Shown: positions 1 to 6,797 of the stretch, in pieces
Position numbering within the stretch: the first letter of the stretch is position 1
Layout of the letters: each line of letters starts with the position of its first letter
Source: Bacillota bacterium
GTDB lineage: Bacteria > Bacillota > Clostridia > Lachnospirales > Lachnospiraceae
NCBI GenBank assembly: GCA_023389295.1
Contig: JAEWEO010000116.1
Coordinates: 1-20,875, forward strand
DNA length: 20,875 nt
Direction of reading: 5' to 3'
Notes under the pieces: generated by a model
Database searches by the model: none
What the model saw: only the letters and a program-made list of their open reading frames with translations
What the model was told of the DNA's origin: nothing
Position numbers and translations under genes: made by a program

Positions 1-1
1 A

Positions 2-646
2 GATAATAAAATCTCAGAACTCCCTAAGGTGAATAATGTCCTAGATGAAAAAGGAAAATCATTTTTTATTCCTACATCTTTTCCTACTTCAAAACCAAGT
101 AATTCAGGAACAATTAATATTGGTGGAATTGAAGTTCCAAAATTAGATGGTTTTGTATCTGCTAATTATGATACAGATGGTTGGTTTGGTGCTGATACTA
201 AAGACTCTCACCCTTATTATGATGCTACTAAAAAATTTGACGAATATATTATACAGGCCATGACTGACCTTGGAGAAAATTTACTAGATGAAGTAAATAC
301 TGTAAAGTATATTGATAATACTATTAGTATTTCACCATACGGAAGTCATTCACAACATCAAGCAATGAGTTTATACAAAAATACAAGTAGTAATCAGTAT
401 GAACTTACTTTAAAAGTACGTTTATATGATAGCGAATATTCAACCATTTATAAAAATAGCCTACAGTTATTGCTTGCATCATTTACAAATGATATAAGTA
501 AATTATATACTGTAATCTATGATTCAATGGAAACTGATAATCTACATGGACTTAATGAATCTACATGGACTAGTTTTAGTAACTACAAAATTAAAGTAGA
601 TTTAAGTACTAAAGGTGAAGTTACTTACTTGATTAAAGGAAATTAA
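2..646 (+). CDS. Hypothetical protein, C-terminal part (runs off left edge)
   Basis: The frame is open from base 2, so this is the 3' part of a longer gene; the first possible internal start is a GTG at 29. The visible part is about 214 residues. It is rich in Asn, Ser, Thr, Tyr and Asp, with an early Pro/Ser/Thr stretch that looks like a linker, followed by a mixed alpha/beta region. There are no cysteines, membrane segments or catalytic motifs that I recognise. The composition would suit the C-terminal domain of a secreted or surface protein, but that is inference only. It ends with TAA and converges on the minus-strand operon across a shared hairpin. Family unknown. Confidence 0.7.
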   Translation, partial: DNKISELPKVNNVLDEKGKSFFIPTSFPTSKPSNSGTINIGGIEVPKLDGFVSANYDTDGWFGADTKDSHPYYDATKKFDEYIIQAMTDLGENLLDEVNTVKYIDNTISISPYGSHSQHQAMSLYKNTSSNQYELTLKVRLYDSEYSTIYKNSLQLLLASFTNDISKLYTVIYDSMETDNLHGLNESTWTSFSNYKIKVDLSTKGEVTYLIKGN

Positions 647-716
647 TTAAATTGTTTAAAAACCTCTCATGGTTTAAGTAGCACAGAAAGACAGTAAATA
701 AAAAATAAAAAAGAAA

Positions 717-764
717 AAGAGAAGCATTGTAAAGCCTTAATTCTGACAATACAATACTTCTCTT
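717..764. terminator. Bidirectional intrinsic terminator between convergent genes
   Basis: The arms at 717-730 and 751-764 pair over 14 bp with one G-T wobble, around a 20-nt loop. An A-rich tract at about 700-718 gives a U-tract for minus-strand transcripts, and T-rich sequence follows on the plus side. It lies between the stop of the left-edge gene and the stop of the four-helix-bundle gene, so it probably serves both. Confidence 0.75.
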
Positions 765-765
765 A

Positions 766-1113
766 TTATTTACTAAGTGTTTTACAGGAAGAAACCAACA
801 TTTTTATTATTTCTTCGCATTGTGGCATTAATACCTTAAATTCTTTCTCAGGAAGGAACAGGCTTCTTTTCATGAGGATTAGCCATTGCTTTGTCTCGTT
901 GGCTTCTTTTAAGGAAATCTTTAGTTTATTTAGCATATCTCGTTTGGAAGATGCAAAAACGGCTTCACTTATATTTGACATCACAGACGAACTACTTCTT
1001 ACTATCTGGTTGATAAAAATTCCGTTTATTGCTCCTTGGTTAAGATTTTTTACAACCATTGTGATATTTACGGCAAAATCAGTTGCTTTATCTAATAAAA
1101 TATTTTCTTTCAT
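766..1113 (-). CDS. Four-helix-bundle protein (23S rRNA intervening-sequence / Avd-like family)
   Basis: A 115-residue, almost wholly helical protein. The central stretch with QIVRSSSSVMSNISEA, followed by SKRDMLNKLKISLKEANETKQW (conserved pattern RS..S...NI.EA...S..D...KL.I..KEA.ET..WL), is characteristic of the S23/four-helix-bundle family, TIGR02436 type. Members include proteins encoded within 23S rRNA intervening sequences and the Avd accessory protein of diversity-generating retroelements; many are stand-alone with unknown roles. Avd is known to form a pentamer and bind nucleic acid and reverse transcriptase. There is no rRNA or reverse transcriptase in this window, so the job here is open. 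It is the last gene of a three-gene operon, with a GGAG ribosome site before ATG, and the terminator follows its stop directly. Confidence 0.85.
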   Translation of the reverse strand: MKENILLDKATDFAVNITMVVKNLNQGAINGIFINQIVRSSSSVMSNISEAVFASSKRDMLNKLKISLKEANETKQWLILMKRSLFLPEKEFKVLMPQCEEIIKMLVSSCKTLSK

Positions 1114-1127
1114 AGATTTAATACTCC

Positions 1128-1274
1128 CTATATATTATCGATATCTGTATGATTTTTATCAGTAATCACATATTCGCTGTTTTTTAATTCCTGTAGTTTT
1201 TGCTCAACAAGCTTTTCCTGTTTATAATACCATTGCTCAAACTCTACGATTTTATCATATGTTGACTTTTCCAC
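1128..1274 (-). CDS. Small 48-residue helical protein, translationally coupled
   Basis: The frame starts with GTG at 1272-1274 and ends with TAG at 1128-1130. A GGAGG ribosome site lies at a good distance inside the end of the upstream gene. The GTG overlaps the stop of the 204-residue gene by one base (TAGTG), the usual arrangement for translational coupling. The peptide is charged and predicted helical: an N-terminal part rich in Glu, Lys, Gln and Tyr with leucines in heptad-like spacing (KLVEQKLQEL), then a polar tail. It has no cysteines and no membrane segment. The four-helix-bundle gene follows 14 bp downstream. The coupling and ribosome site make it a real gene; function unknown, perhaps an adaptor between its two neighbours. 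Confidence 0.65.
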   Translation of the reverse strand: MEKSTYDKIVEFEQWYYKQEKLVEQKLQELKNSEYVITDKNHTDIDNI

Positions 1275-1888
1275 TAAGAAGCCCTCCTCTCATTTTGGTA
1301 ATAGCTCAATAAATCAAGTAATTTACTGATTTGTATTGTTAATACGGCATTTTCCTTTGCTAATGATTCAATTTTCTTTTGTTTCGTGCTATGTGTAGAT
1401 TTCGTTAAGGTTCTTAAAAACTGTAATTTTTCATCAATGACTTGGTAATCTTGATTATTTAATAAGAACGAATTTTCAATTAGTTCAGATGTAAATTTAT
1501 TTTTACTTGGCTCAACATAAACAATTTCAATATCGATTAAGCTGTTTTCACTATGTATAGTTGCATTGTTCTTAATTAGATAATTTACAACCTCATTATC
1601 TGGAACAAATAATTTTACTCTTTGATAATATTTGCTTTGGGTTTTTTCAACATAATTCAAAATTACATTTACAAAGATAATTAGAGCGTCCTTTCTGTTA
1701 ATTGCAAGATTCCCCAAACTAATTATGTCGGAATAGAAATGATTAAACGGTGATATTAAGTCTTCATTTTCTATATCACCACTAATTAATGCAAATGCCC
1801 CCATATAATTATCTTGTTTATTGAGACAATGAAATAACTTCTGCATTCCCTTTTTTCTAATTTCTAAAAATACTGTTAATGTATCCAT
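1274..1888 (-). CDS. Hypothetical 204-residue protein with C-terminal coiled coil
   Basis: First gene of a three-gene minus-strand operon. It starts at ATG 1888 behind a strong AAAGGAG site. The first ~150 residues form a mixed alpha/beta region with hydrophobic segments around residues 60-80 that look like buried core rather than membrane spans. The last ~45 residues are rich in Lys, Glu, Leu and Gln and look like a short coiled coil (about residues 168-200). It has a single cysteine and no recognised nucleotide-binding, nuclease or DNA-binding motif. Its stop overlaps the start of the 48-residue gene, and the third gene is a four-helix-bundle protein, so these three are probably made together in fixed proportion. 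I do not recognise the family. Confidence 0.7.
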   Translation of the reverse strand: MDTLTVFLEIRKKGMQKLFHCLNKQDNYMGAFALISGDIENEDLISPFNHFYSDIISLGNLAINRKDALIIFVNVILNYVEKTQSKYYQRVKLFVPDNEVVNYLIKNNATIHSENSLIDIEIVYVEPSKNKFTSELIENSFLLNNQDYQVIDEKLQFLRTLTKSTHSTKQKKIESLAKENAVLTIQISKLLDLLSYYQNERRAS

Positions 1889-2050
1889 ATAAACTCCTTT
1901 CTTGGTTATATAGAATAATAAGCAGTAGAAATATATATATTCTCAAAAGGTGTTCGACTGGTTCTATCCGACTATTATTAAAGATTACCTTTACTTATTT
2001 CTAAAGTTCAACGCTTCTTGCTCTATAGTTAATAATTTTCAACCAAATTA
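1889..2050. other. Intergenic, AT-rich upstream region of the three-gene operon
   Basis: Very AT-rich sequence holding the ribosome site of the 204-residue gene. On the minus strand there are -10-like elements in the TTATTATTCTATATA stretch (about 1905-1920), but no -35 at correct spacing that I would defend. No small reading frame with a ribosome site and no RNA gene was seen. Confidence 0.4.
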
Positions 2051-2079
2051 AAAACAAAAAGCAGGTATCTACACCTGCC
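2051..2079 (-). terminator. Intrinsic terminator of the radical SAM-rlmD operon
   Basis: A perfect 6-bp GC-rich stem, GCAGGT (2061-2066) with ACCTGC (2073-2078), has a 6-nt loop. It is followed on the minus strand by TTTTTGTTTTT. It lies about 90 bp beyond the stop of the methyltransferase gene. Confidence 0.8.
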
Positions 2080-2166
2080 TTTATGCTTATCTTTATATAA
2101 TTTTAAATTAGAATTACTAAGTAATTAAAAAACATACTTACTTTTGATATATTTGCTTACATAAAA

Positions 2167-3876
2167 TTATATCAACCCAAAATGCCGAAACGCTTCTTTT
2201 ATCTGCTCTTTCTTTTCATTAGGACAATCACTATATTTTTTGGCATCATTTTTTTGATTATAAGGTTTATGAACCTCAATACCACACTCTCTTTTTACCT
2301 CTGAAATATGTGTGGAATGAATAAATGTTCCATAGGTATCTTTTACATAATTCTGAATATCTGCATAGGTAGTCTTTTTGTTCTGTTGACACTTTGCATC
2401 AACTTCAACTTCTAAAGACACATTATAATGTGGATTTCTTTCGTTGGATAAAAGAACAACCGTCTCCACATGTTCCGTCCAAGGAAACATATCTACCGGT
2501 ATTGCCGATTGAGCTTTATATCCTTTCTTTAACAGGTATTTTAAGTCTCTTTCTAAGGTTATTGGGTTACAGGAGATATAAACGACTTTCTTAGGTTTTA
2601 AAGCGGCAATACTATCCATGAACTTCTCAGTACTTCCACTTCTGGGAGGATCCATAAATACCACATCCACAGTTTCATTTACTGCTGCTATCTGGCTCAT
2701 GAACTCACCTGCATCATTTTGATAGAACTGGATATTCTTAACTTCATTGCGCTTTGCATTCATGTTCGCGTCTTTCACAGCATCCTTATTAAGCTCTACA
2801 CCGATTACCCGCTTAGCATGATCAGATACAATGATACCAATGGTTCCAATCCCGCTATATGCATCAATGATCGTCTCATTTCCTGTAAGTTTTGCCATCT
2901 CAATGGCCTTATTATAGATGACCTCGGTTTGGGCAGGGTTCACCTGATAGAAGGACTTTGGTGAAATACGAAATACCTTACCACAGAGTTTGTCATCGAT
3001 ATATCCCTTACCATAGATTACCTGTTCTTTATCCCCAAGCACCATACTAGTTCTCTTATCATTTACATTAATAACAATGGTTGTAATCTCAGGATGCAAC
3101 TTTAATAGAGCCTTTACAAAATTATTTTTTGACGGGAGTATGGGTGAGGATAACACTAGCACCACCATGATCTCACCGCTGGCAAAACCGGTACGTATTA
3201 ATACATGTCGAAGTAATCCGTAACCAGTATCCTCATCATAAGTTTTAATTTTAAAGGATTTAAGCATACCACGAATAGATGCGATAATCTCATCCGCCTT
3301 TTGATTGTGAATGAAACAGCTGTCAATTGGGATAACTCTGTGTGTACCTTCCTCATATACACCGGATATAGGATTGCCTTTTCTATCATGATCAAATACA
3401 ACATGTACTTTATTTCGGTAATGCTTTGGATTTTTCATACCGATAATGGGCTCAACCTTACAATACCCTTTTAGAAGACTCTCCACTTTTTTCTGTTTAT
3501 CTGCCAGTTCCTTATCATAGGTCTCTCTTAAAATATTGCAGCCACCACATTCTCTACTGTAAGAACATAATCCATATTTTTTTGTTACTACTGAACTTTT
3601 ATTTGATTTCATATCATGGTAGTTTTTATTACTTCTCCTTTGATCGCTATCAGTATGTTTTATATCCTTCTTATCTCTTTTCACATAACCGTAGGCGTCA
3701 GACTTTTTGAATTTATCAGTATCACTTTTATTGTCATAGGATCTTGATTTCTTATTATCTTCATTACTTTGAACTCTTTGGCTTGAACGCTTCGTATTTT
3801 GACTTGTTCTACCACCCTGACCATTTCCTGTATTACTTCGACCCTGTGATGGTCCTTTTCTTCTTGCTTCACTCAT
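2167..3876 (-). CDS. rlmD: 23S rRNA (uracil-C5)-methyltransferase, RlmD/RlmCD type, with basic N-terminal extension
   Basis: 569 residues. S-adenosylmethionine-dependent m5U methyltransferase of the RumA/TrmA family, acting on 23S rRNA. Residues 1-100 are a low-complexity tract of Ser, Lys, Arg, Asn, Gln and Asp, probably disordered and RNA-binding, in place of the usual N-terminal TRAM domain. A [4Fe-4S] site follows: C104, C110, C113 and C187. The SAM-binding motif DAYSGIGT is at 338-345, DPPRSG at 409-414, and the catalytic motif SCNP with nucleophile C436 at 435-438. After the usual family end (DMFPWTEHVE, 462-471) there is a further ~90-residue domain beginning around KKTTYADIQNYV. ATG 3876 has an AAGGAG site lying inside the end of the radical SAM gene, 5 bp upstream, so the two are one operon. 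Family assignment is firm; the exact uridine target is inferred. Confidence 0.9.
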   Translation of the reverse strand: MSEARRKGPSQGRSNTGNGQGGRTSQNTKRSSQRVQSNEDNKKSRSYDNKSDTDKFKKSDAYGYVKRDKKDIKHTDSDQRRSNKNYHDMKSNKSSVVTKKYGLCSYSRECGGCNILRETYDKELADKQKKVESLLKGYCKVEPIIGMKNPKHYRNKVHVVFDHDRKGNPISGVYEEGTHRVIPIDSCFIHNQKADEIIASIRGMLKSFKIKTYDEDTGYGLLRHVLIRTGFASGEIMVVLVLSSPILPSKNNFVKALLKLHPEITTIVINVNDKRTSMVLGDKEQVIYGKGYIDDKLCGKVFRISPKSFYQVNPAQTEVIYNKAIEMAKLTGNETIIDAYSGIGTIGIIVSDHAKRVIGVELNKDAVKDANMNAKRNEVKNIQFYQNDAGEFMSQIAAVNETVDVVFMDPPRSGSTEKFMDSIAALKPKKVVYISCNPITLERDLKYLLKKGYKAQSAIPVDMFPWTEHVETVVLLSNERNPHYNVSLEVEVDAKCQQNKKTTYADIQNYVKDTYGTFIHSTHISEVKRECGIEVHKPYNQKNDAKKYSDCPNEKKEQIKEAFRHFGLI

Positions 3877-3881
3877 GTAAG

Positions 3882-4784
3882 TTAAACTCCTTCTTCATTA
3901 AATTCCGGTATAAAGCTCTCTGTGGCAGTCTCACCCTCTTGGATAAAACCGTTTTCAATTTCAAGCTCTATTGCATAATCAACTAATATATCATATTCCT
4001 CTTCTGTTATTCTCCGATTCAACTCCGGATATCTTTTTACTGTATCTAACGGCGTATACTGATTCATGATGCTTATATAAATGGAATCTCCATATGTTTC
4101 ATTGAGATACTTGATTATTTTTTTTGAATCCTCCAAGTATCCGGGGAGTGTCAAATGTCTTACAATAACGCCCTTCTTCATGATACCTCTATCATCAAAA
4201 CTAGGTAATCCCACCTGTGCTACCATTTCCTCAATTGCTCTTGAGGCATATAAAAAATAATCCTTACAATTAGAATATTTGATAGCAGGCTCATTGTCCA
4301 TATATTTTAGATCCGGTAAATATACATCAATATATCCTTCCAGTAACTTTAGTGTTTCCACTTTTTCAAATCCACTACAATTAAAAACAATCGGAATATG
4401 AAGTCCCTTCCTTCTTGCTAGCTTAATTGCATCAACAATTTGAGGTATATAATGACTGGGTGTAACCAGATTTATATTATTGGCTTTCTTATCCTGTAAC
4501 TCTATGAATATTTCAGCTAAACGTTCTATTGATATTGTCTTGCCGGCTTTACCACTTGCGATATTGTGATTTTGGCAATAGATACAACCCATAGCACAGC
4601 CGGAGAAAAATACGGTGCCGGAGCCTTCTTCACCGGAGATACAGGGTTCCTCCCACATATGAAGTGCTGCTCTTGCAACGACTAACTCGTCCGTTTCTTT
4701 GCAATATCCTATTTTTCCAGCCGCCCGGTTAACGTGACATTCTCTTGGACATAGGATACAATCTTCCATTAACTTCTTGTCCAT
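3882..4784 (-). CDS. Radical SAM protein, PflX-like (COG1313 type)
   Basis: 300 residues. The radical SAM cluster motif is C63-x3-C67-x2-C70 in SGCAMGCIYCQN, which binds the [4Fe-4S] cluster that cleaves S-adenosylmethionine. An N-terminal cysteine set (C9, C12, C16, C28) suggests a second metal or cluster site, as in PflX-like relatives of pyruvate formate-lyase activating enzyme. The later THxxP-type element (VTPSHYIPQIVDA) and LPDLKY also fit this group. Its substrate is not known; activation of a glycyl-radical enzyme is only a family-level guess, and no glycyl-radical enzyme gene is nearby. ATG 4784 follows a GAGGAA site. It is the first gene of the operon with rlmD, read from the promoter at 4845-4873. 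The cytoplasmic location follows from the lack of signal or membrane segments. Confidence 0.85.
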   Translation of the reverse strand: MDKKLMEDCILCPRECHVNRAAGKIGYCKETDELVVARAALHMWEEPCISGEEGSGTVFFSGCAMGCIYCQNHNIASGKAGKTISIERLAEIFIELQDKKANNINLVTPSHYIPQIVDAIKLARRKGLHIPIVFNCSGFEKVETLKLLEGYIDVYLPDLKYMDNEPAIKYSNCKDYFLYASRAIEEMVAQVGLPSFDDRGIMKKGVIVRHLTLPGYLEDSKKIIKYLNETYGDSIYISIMNQYTPLDTVKRYPELNRRITEEEYDILVDYAIELEIENGFIQEGETATESFIPEFNEEGV

Positions 4785-4843
4785 TTCGATTCCTCAATAT
4801 TTCTACTTTTCTAAAAAATCTCTGATTAGACTCTTAGCACACT

Positions 4844-4875
4844 AATTGTAACTTAGTCATAGAAAAATTACAATT
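4844..4875 (-). promoter_or_regulatory. Promoter of radical SAM-rlmD operon within an inverted repeat
   Basis: On the minus strand, TTGTAA (4868-4873) and TACAAT (4845-4850) are 17 bp apart, a good sigma-A-type promoter. The two boxes lie in a perfect 8-bp inverted repeat, AATTGTAA/TTACAATT (4844-4851 and 4868-4875). This may be a regulator site or simply a chance effect of related box sequences. Confidence 0.6.
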
Positions 4876-5129
4876 TATTTTATTGCATCTCCTCATATAT
4901 TGATTCATTGTATGTGTTTTTTCTTTGATTACTGGCTCACTCGTGAACGCCCACAAAATAAGCTTATCGCCAAATAATAAACTAATTGGCAATAAGCTTA
5001 CATAAGCCTTATTTTAATTATGATTCAATGTTTCTTACATTCAAATAGCAATCAGCGTAAAATTCAAACAAACCAAATCCTTCTGGAATCAAATATTCTC
5101 ATTCGAGTTGTATCTATTTCTATTATTAG
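4876..5129. other. Intergenic region between the radical SAM operon and the alr operon
   Basis: AT-rich, non-coding as far as I can see. Besides the hairpin at 4959-5000 I find no RNA gene and no reading frame with a ribosome site. Confidence 0.45.
4959..5000. terminator. Hairpin terminator downstream of the alr operon
   Basis: 15-bp arms at 4959-4973 and 4986-5000 pair with a single G-T wobble around a 12-nt loop. On the minus strand the stem is followed by ATTTTG, a short and imperfect U-tract. It most probably ends transcripts from alr and the small secreted-protein frame. Confidence 0.65.
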
Positions 5130-5439
5130 CTAATAAAGTGTTGGTACTGGAACGCACGCTACTTCATCAATTAAATTCGGATCAAAGCCAAAGAAAGTCC
5201 AACTTCTTCCTGTCCAGCGATATCCCAGCACTTCACCGTACTGAAGACTGGTTGGATAATACCACAACTCTTCACCTACTCGAGTCCATACATACGTATA
5301 ATGATACAGGCAGTCAACAATATATGAATTTCTTGGTTTTTTAGGTGGAACTCTCCCAGTCTTCCTATGTACAGCCACAAGCGTCAAAGGTAAGAAGCAT
5401 TAGAGGTACAATGTAACTGAACGTTGTTAATAGTTTCAT
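5130..5439 (-). pseudogene. Small secreted or lipoprotein-like gene, apparently frameshifted
   Basis: ATG at 5437-5439, 9 bp after the alr stop, opens a 24-codon frame. It encodes a signal-peptide-like sequence: MKLLTTF, then a hydrophobic core, then ACGC. It stops at TAG 5365-5367. Skipping one base there (base 5367) continues into the open frame to 5130, giving RKTGRVPPKKPRN, an aromatic-rich core (many Trp and Tyr) and the end VACVPVPTLY. The downstream frame alone (85 residues) could only start with TTG at 5387, and no clear ribosome site precedes it. The simplest reading is one small exported protein with a +1 frameshift, either a true mutation or a base-call error. The cysteines after the hydrophobic core hint at a lipoprotein, but the lipobox is not a good match. 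Product function unknown. Confidence 0.55.
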
Positions 5440-5448
5440 CACAATCCG

Positions 5449-6582
5449 TTATGGAAGATAGATTCTTGGTACCCGGCTTCCGATACTGGTGAGGATCTCA
5501 TAATTGATCGTTCCCATTTTATCTGCTAATTCTGTCGCAGTTATCTCCTCTTCCCCTTGGCGTCCGATTAGTACTGCTTCGTCACCTCGAAAGGCTTCCC
5601 CATCTTTGCCTAGTGATACCACCGTATGATCCATACTTATATTTCCGATGACAGGATAGCGTTGTCCATGGATCAGAACCTCACTTTTATTTGATAGTCC
5701 ACGATAATATCCATCACCGTATCCAATTAAAAGTGTAACAGAACGAGTATCCTCCTTCGATATCCAGGTTCGTCCATATCCTACGGAACTTCCTTCTAAT
5801 ATAACTTTAAAATAGATAACCTTCGCACGTAGGGATAAGGCCGGAAGTAACTTGGCTTCCTTCTCTGTATATTCGGACGGATGATAACCATAAAGCATAA
5901 TCCCAGGCCTTATCATATCCAAATGACTTTCGGGCATTCGAAGTACTCCTGCCGAATTCGCAATATGAAAAAGTGGTGCTTCAATATCATGCTTCTCATA
6001 AAAACTGACTGCCTCAAGAAATCGTTCCAACTGAAGATGGGCAAAGGTAAGATCCTCCCCATCCGCTGTTGCAAAATGAGAATATACTCCAATCACATCA
6101 CAATACTTTGCTTTCGCAGCAGCCTCCAAAAAACTAGGTGCAGAAGTATCTCTTACTCCTACTCTCATCATTCCGGTATCAATTTGTAGATGAATCTTCG
6201 CTCTTTTATTCAGCATTTTCGCTACATCCTCCACTTCCTCTAAGGCAGTGATGGAAGAAACGGTAATATCAATGTCATTCATTAAATATTCTTTTAGATG
6301 AGATTTTAAAAATGCTCCGGTGACAAGAATAGGAGCCGTAATTCCTGCTTTTCTTAACATGGTAGCCTCTTCCACAAAAGCGACTCCCAGATAATCAATC
6401 CCTTCACTCAAAAGGTGCTGTGCAACCTTTACAATACCGTGTCCATAAGCATTGGACTTCACCATTGCTATTATTTTTTTCCCCGGAGCTTTTTCTCTAA
6501 CTACACTTAAATTATGGCTAATACAGCTCAAGTCGACAATCGCAGCTGCACGGTCATATAAATCAGAAATATTCGTTTCCAT
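5449..6582 (-). CDS. alr: Alanine racemase
   Basis: 377 residues, the normal length. Pyridoxal-phosphate enzyme interconverting L- and D-alanine, supplying D-Ala for peptidoglycan; cytoplasmic. The PLP lysine is K42 in VKSNAYGHG. The second catalytic residue is Y269 in SSVGYGRTW, after the long barrel domain. The C-terminal beta domain has SMDHT (316-320) and ends with the conserved SIGSRVPRIY. Start ATG 6582 is preceded by AAAGGGTGA at a usable distance. A short Cys-containing frame ends 4 bp upstream and a small exported protein gene follows 9 bp after the stop. A predicted promoter lies at 6744-6772 with a tandem repeat at the transcript start. Assignment is firm. Confidence 0.95.
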   Translation of the reverse strand: METNISDLYDRAAAIVDLSCISHNLSVVREKAPGKKIIAMVKSNAYGHGIVKVAQHLLSEGIDYLGVAFVEEATMLRKAGITAPILVTGAFLKSHLKEYLMNDIDITVSSITALEEVEDVAKMLNKRAKIHLQIDTGMMRVGVRDTSAPSFLEAAAKAKYCDVIGVYSHFATADGEDLTFAHLQLERFLEAVSFYEKHDIEAPLFHIANSAGVLRMPESHLDMIRPGIMLYGYHPSEYTEKEAKLLPALSLRAKVIYFKVILEGSSVGYGRTWISKEDTRSVTLLIGYGDGYYRGLSNKSEVLIHGQRYPVIGNISMDHTVVSLGKDGEAFRGDEAVLIGRQGEEEITATELADKMGTINYEILTSIGSRVPRIYLP

Positions 6583-6586
6583 AGTA

Positions 6587-6682
6587 TCACCCTTTCAAAT
6601 GTTCAAAATCATAATAACAGTCAAAACAACATCCCTTGCTTTTTTCACTCTGTTCTCTATGATAATTGATGTCAATCAGCAT
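6587..6682 (-). CDS. Possible 31-residue leader peptide upstream of alr
   Basis: A short frame from ATG 6682 to TGA 6587-6589 ends 4 bp before the alr start, so its termination would overlap the alr ribosome site. It has a Cys-rich centre (GCCFDCYY) and an acidic/aromatic end. The ribosome site is weak (AAAGAT). The frame also stays open upstream through the 9-bp repeats to a TTG at 6772, but that TTG coincides with the predicted -35 box, so the longer form is unlikely. It could be a coupling leader or chance. Confidence 0.3.
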   Translation of the reverse strand: MLIDINYHREQSEKSKGCCFDCYYDFEHLKG

Positions 6683-6689
6683 AAAATCA

Positions 6690-6743
6690 TCTAAAGATTC
6701 TAAAGACTCTAAAGACTCTAAAGACTCTAAAGACTCTAAAGAG
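6690..6743. repeat. 9-bp tandem repeat, six copies
   Basis: Six head-to-tail copies of TCTAAAGAC; the first ends in T and the last in G at the final position or two (TCTAAAGAT, TCTAAAGAG). The four inner copies are identical. The array directly abuts the predicted -10 box of the alr promoter (6744-6749) and would be at the very start of the alr transcript. Arrays this uniform are prone to slippage. Confidence 0.9.
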
Positions 6744-6772
6744 ATTATAATCTTGTATATTTGAAACAGCAA
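6744..6772 (-). promoter_or_regulatory. Predicted alr promoter
   Basis: A perfect TATAAT -10 (6744-6749, minus strand) has TTGCTG as -35 (6767-6772) with a 17-bp spacer. The -35 matches consensus at only three positions. It lies between the stop of the preceding membrane-protein gene and alr. Confidence 0.5.
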
Positions 6773-6797
6773 TACTTTAATATAATTTTTATCAAGT

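Noticed and set aside
872..1165. Open frame on the + strand
   Set aside because: It is the opposite strand of the four-helix-bundle gene and has no ribosome site.
766..1888. A diversity-generating retroelement because of the Avd-like protein
   Set aside because: No reverse transcriptase, no C-type-lectin-like target gene, and no template/variable repeat pair was found in the window.
5108..5344. Open frame on the + strand, 78 codons
   Set aside because: It lies opposite the small exported-protein frame, whose protein has the more protein-like composition and an operon position after alr.
6690..6743. CRISPR or a coding Ser-Leu-Glu repeat protein
   Set aside because: Repeats are 9 bp with no spacers. 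The coding reading would need a TTG start that coincides with the predicted -35 box and has no ribosome site.
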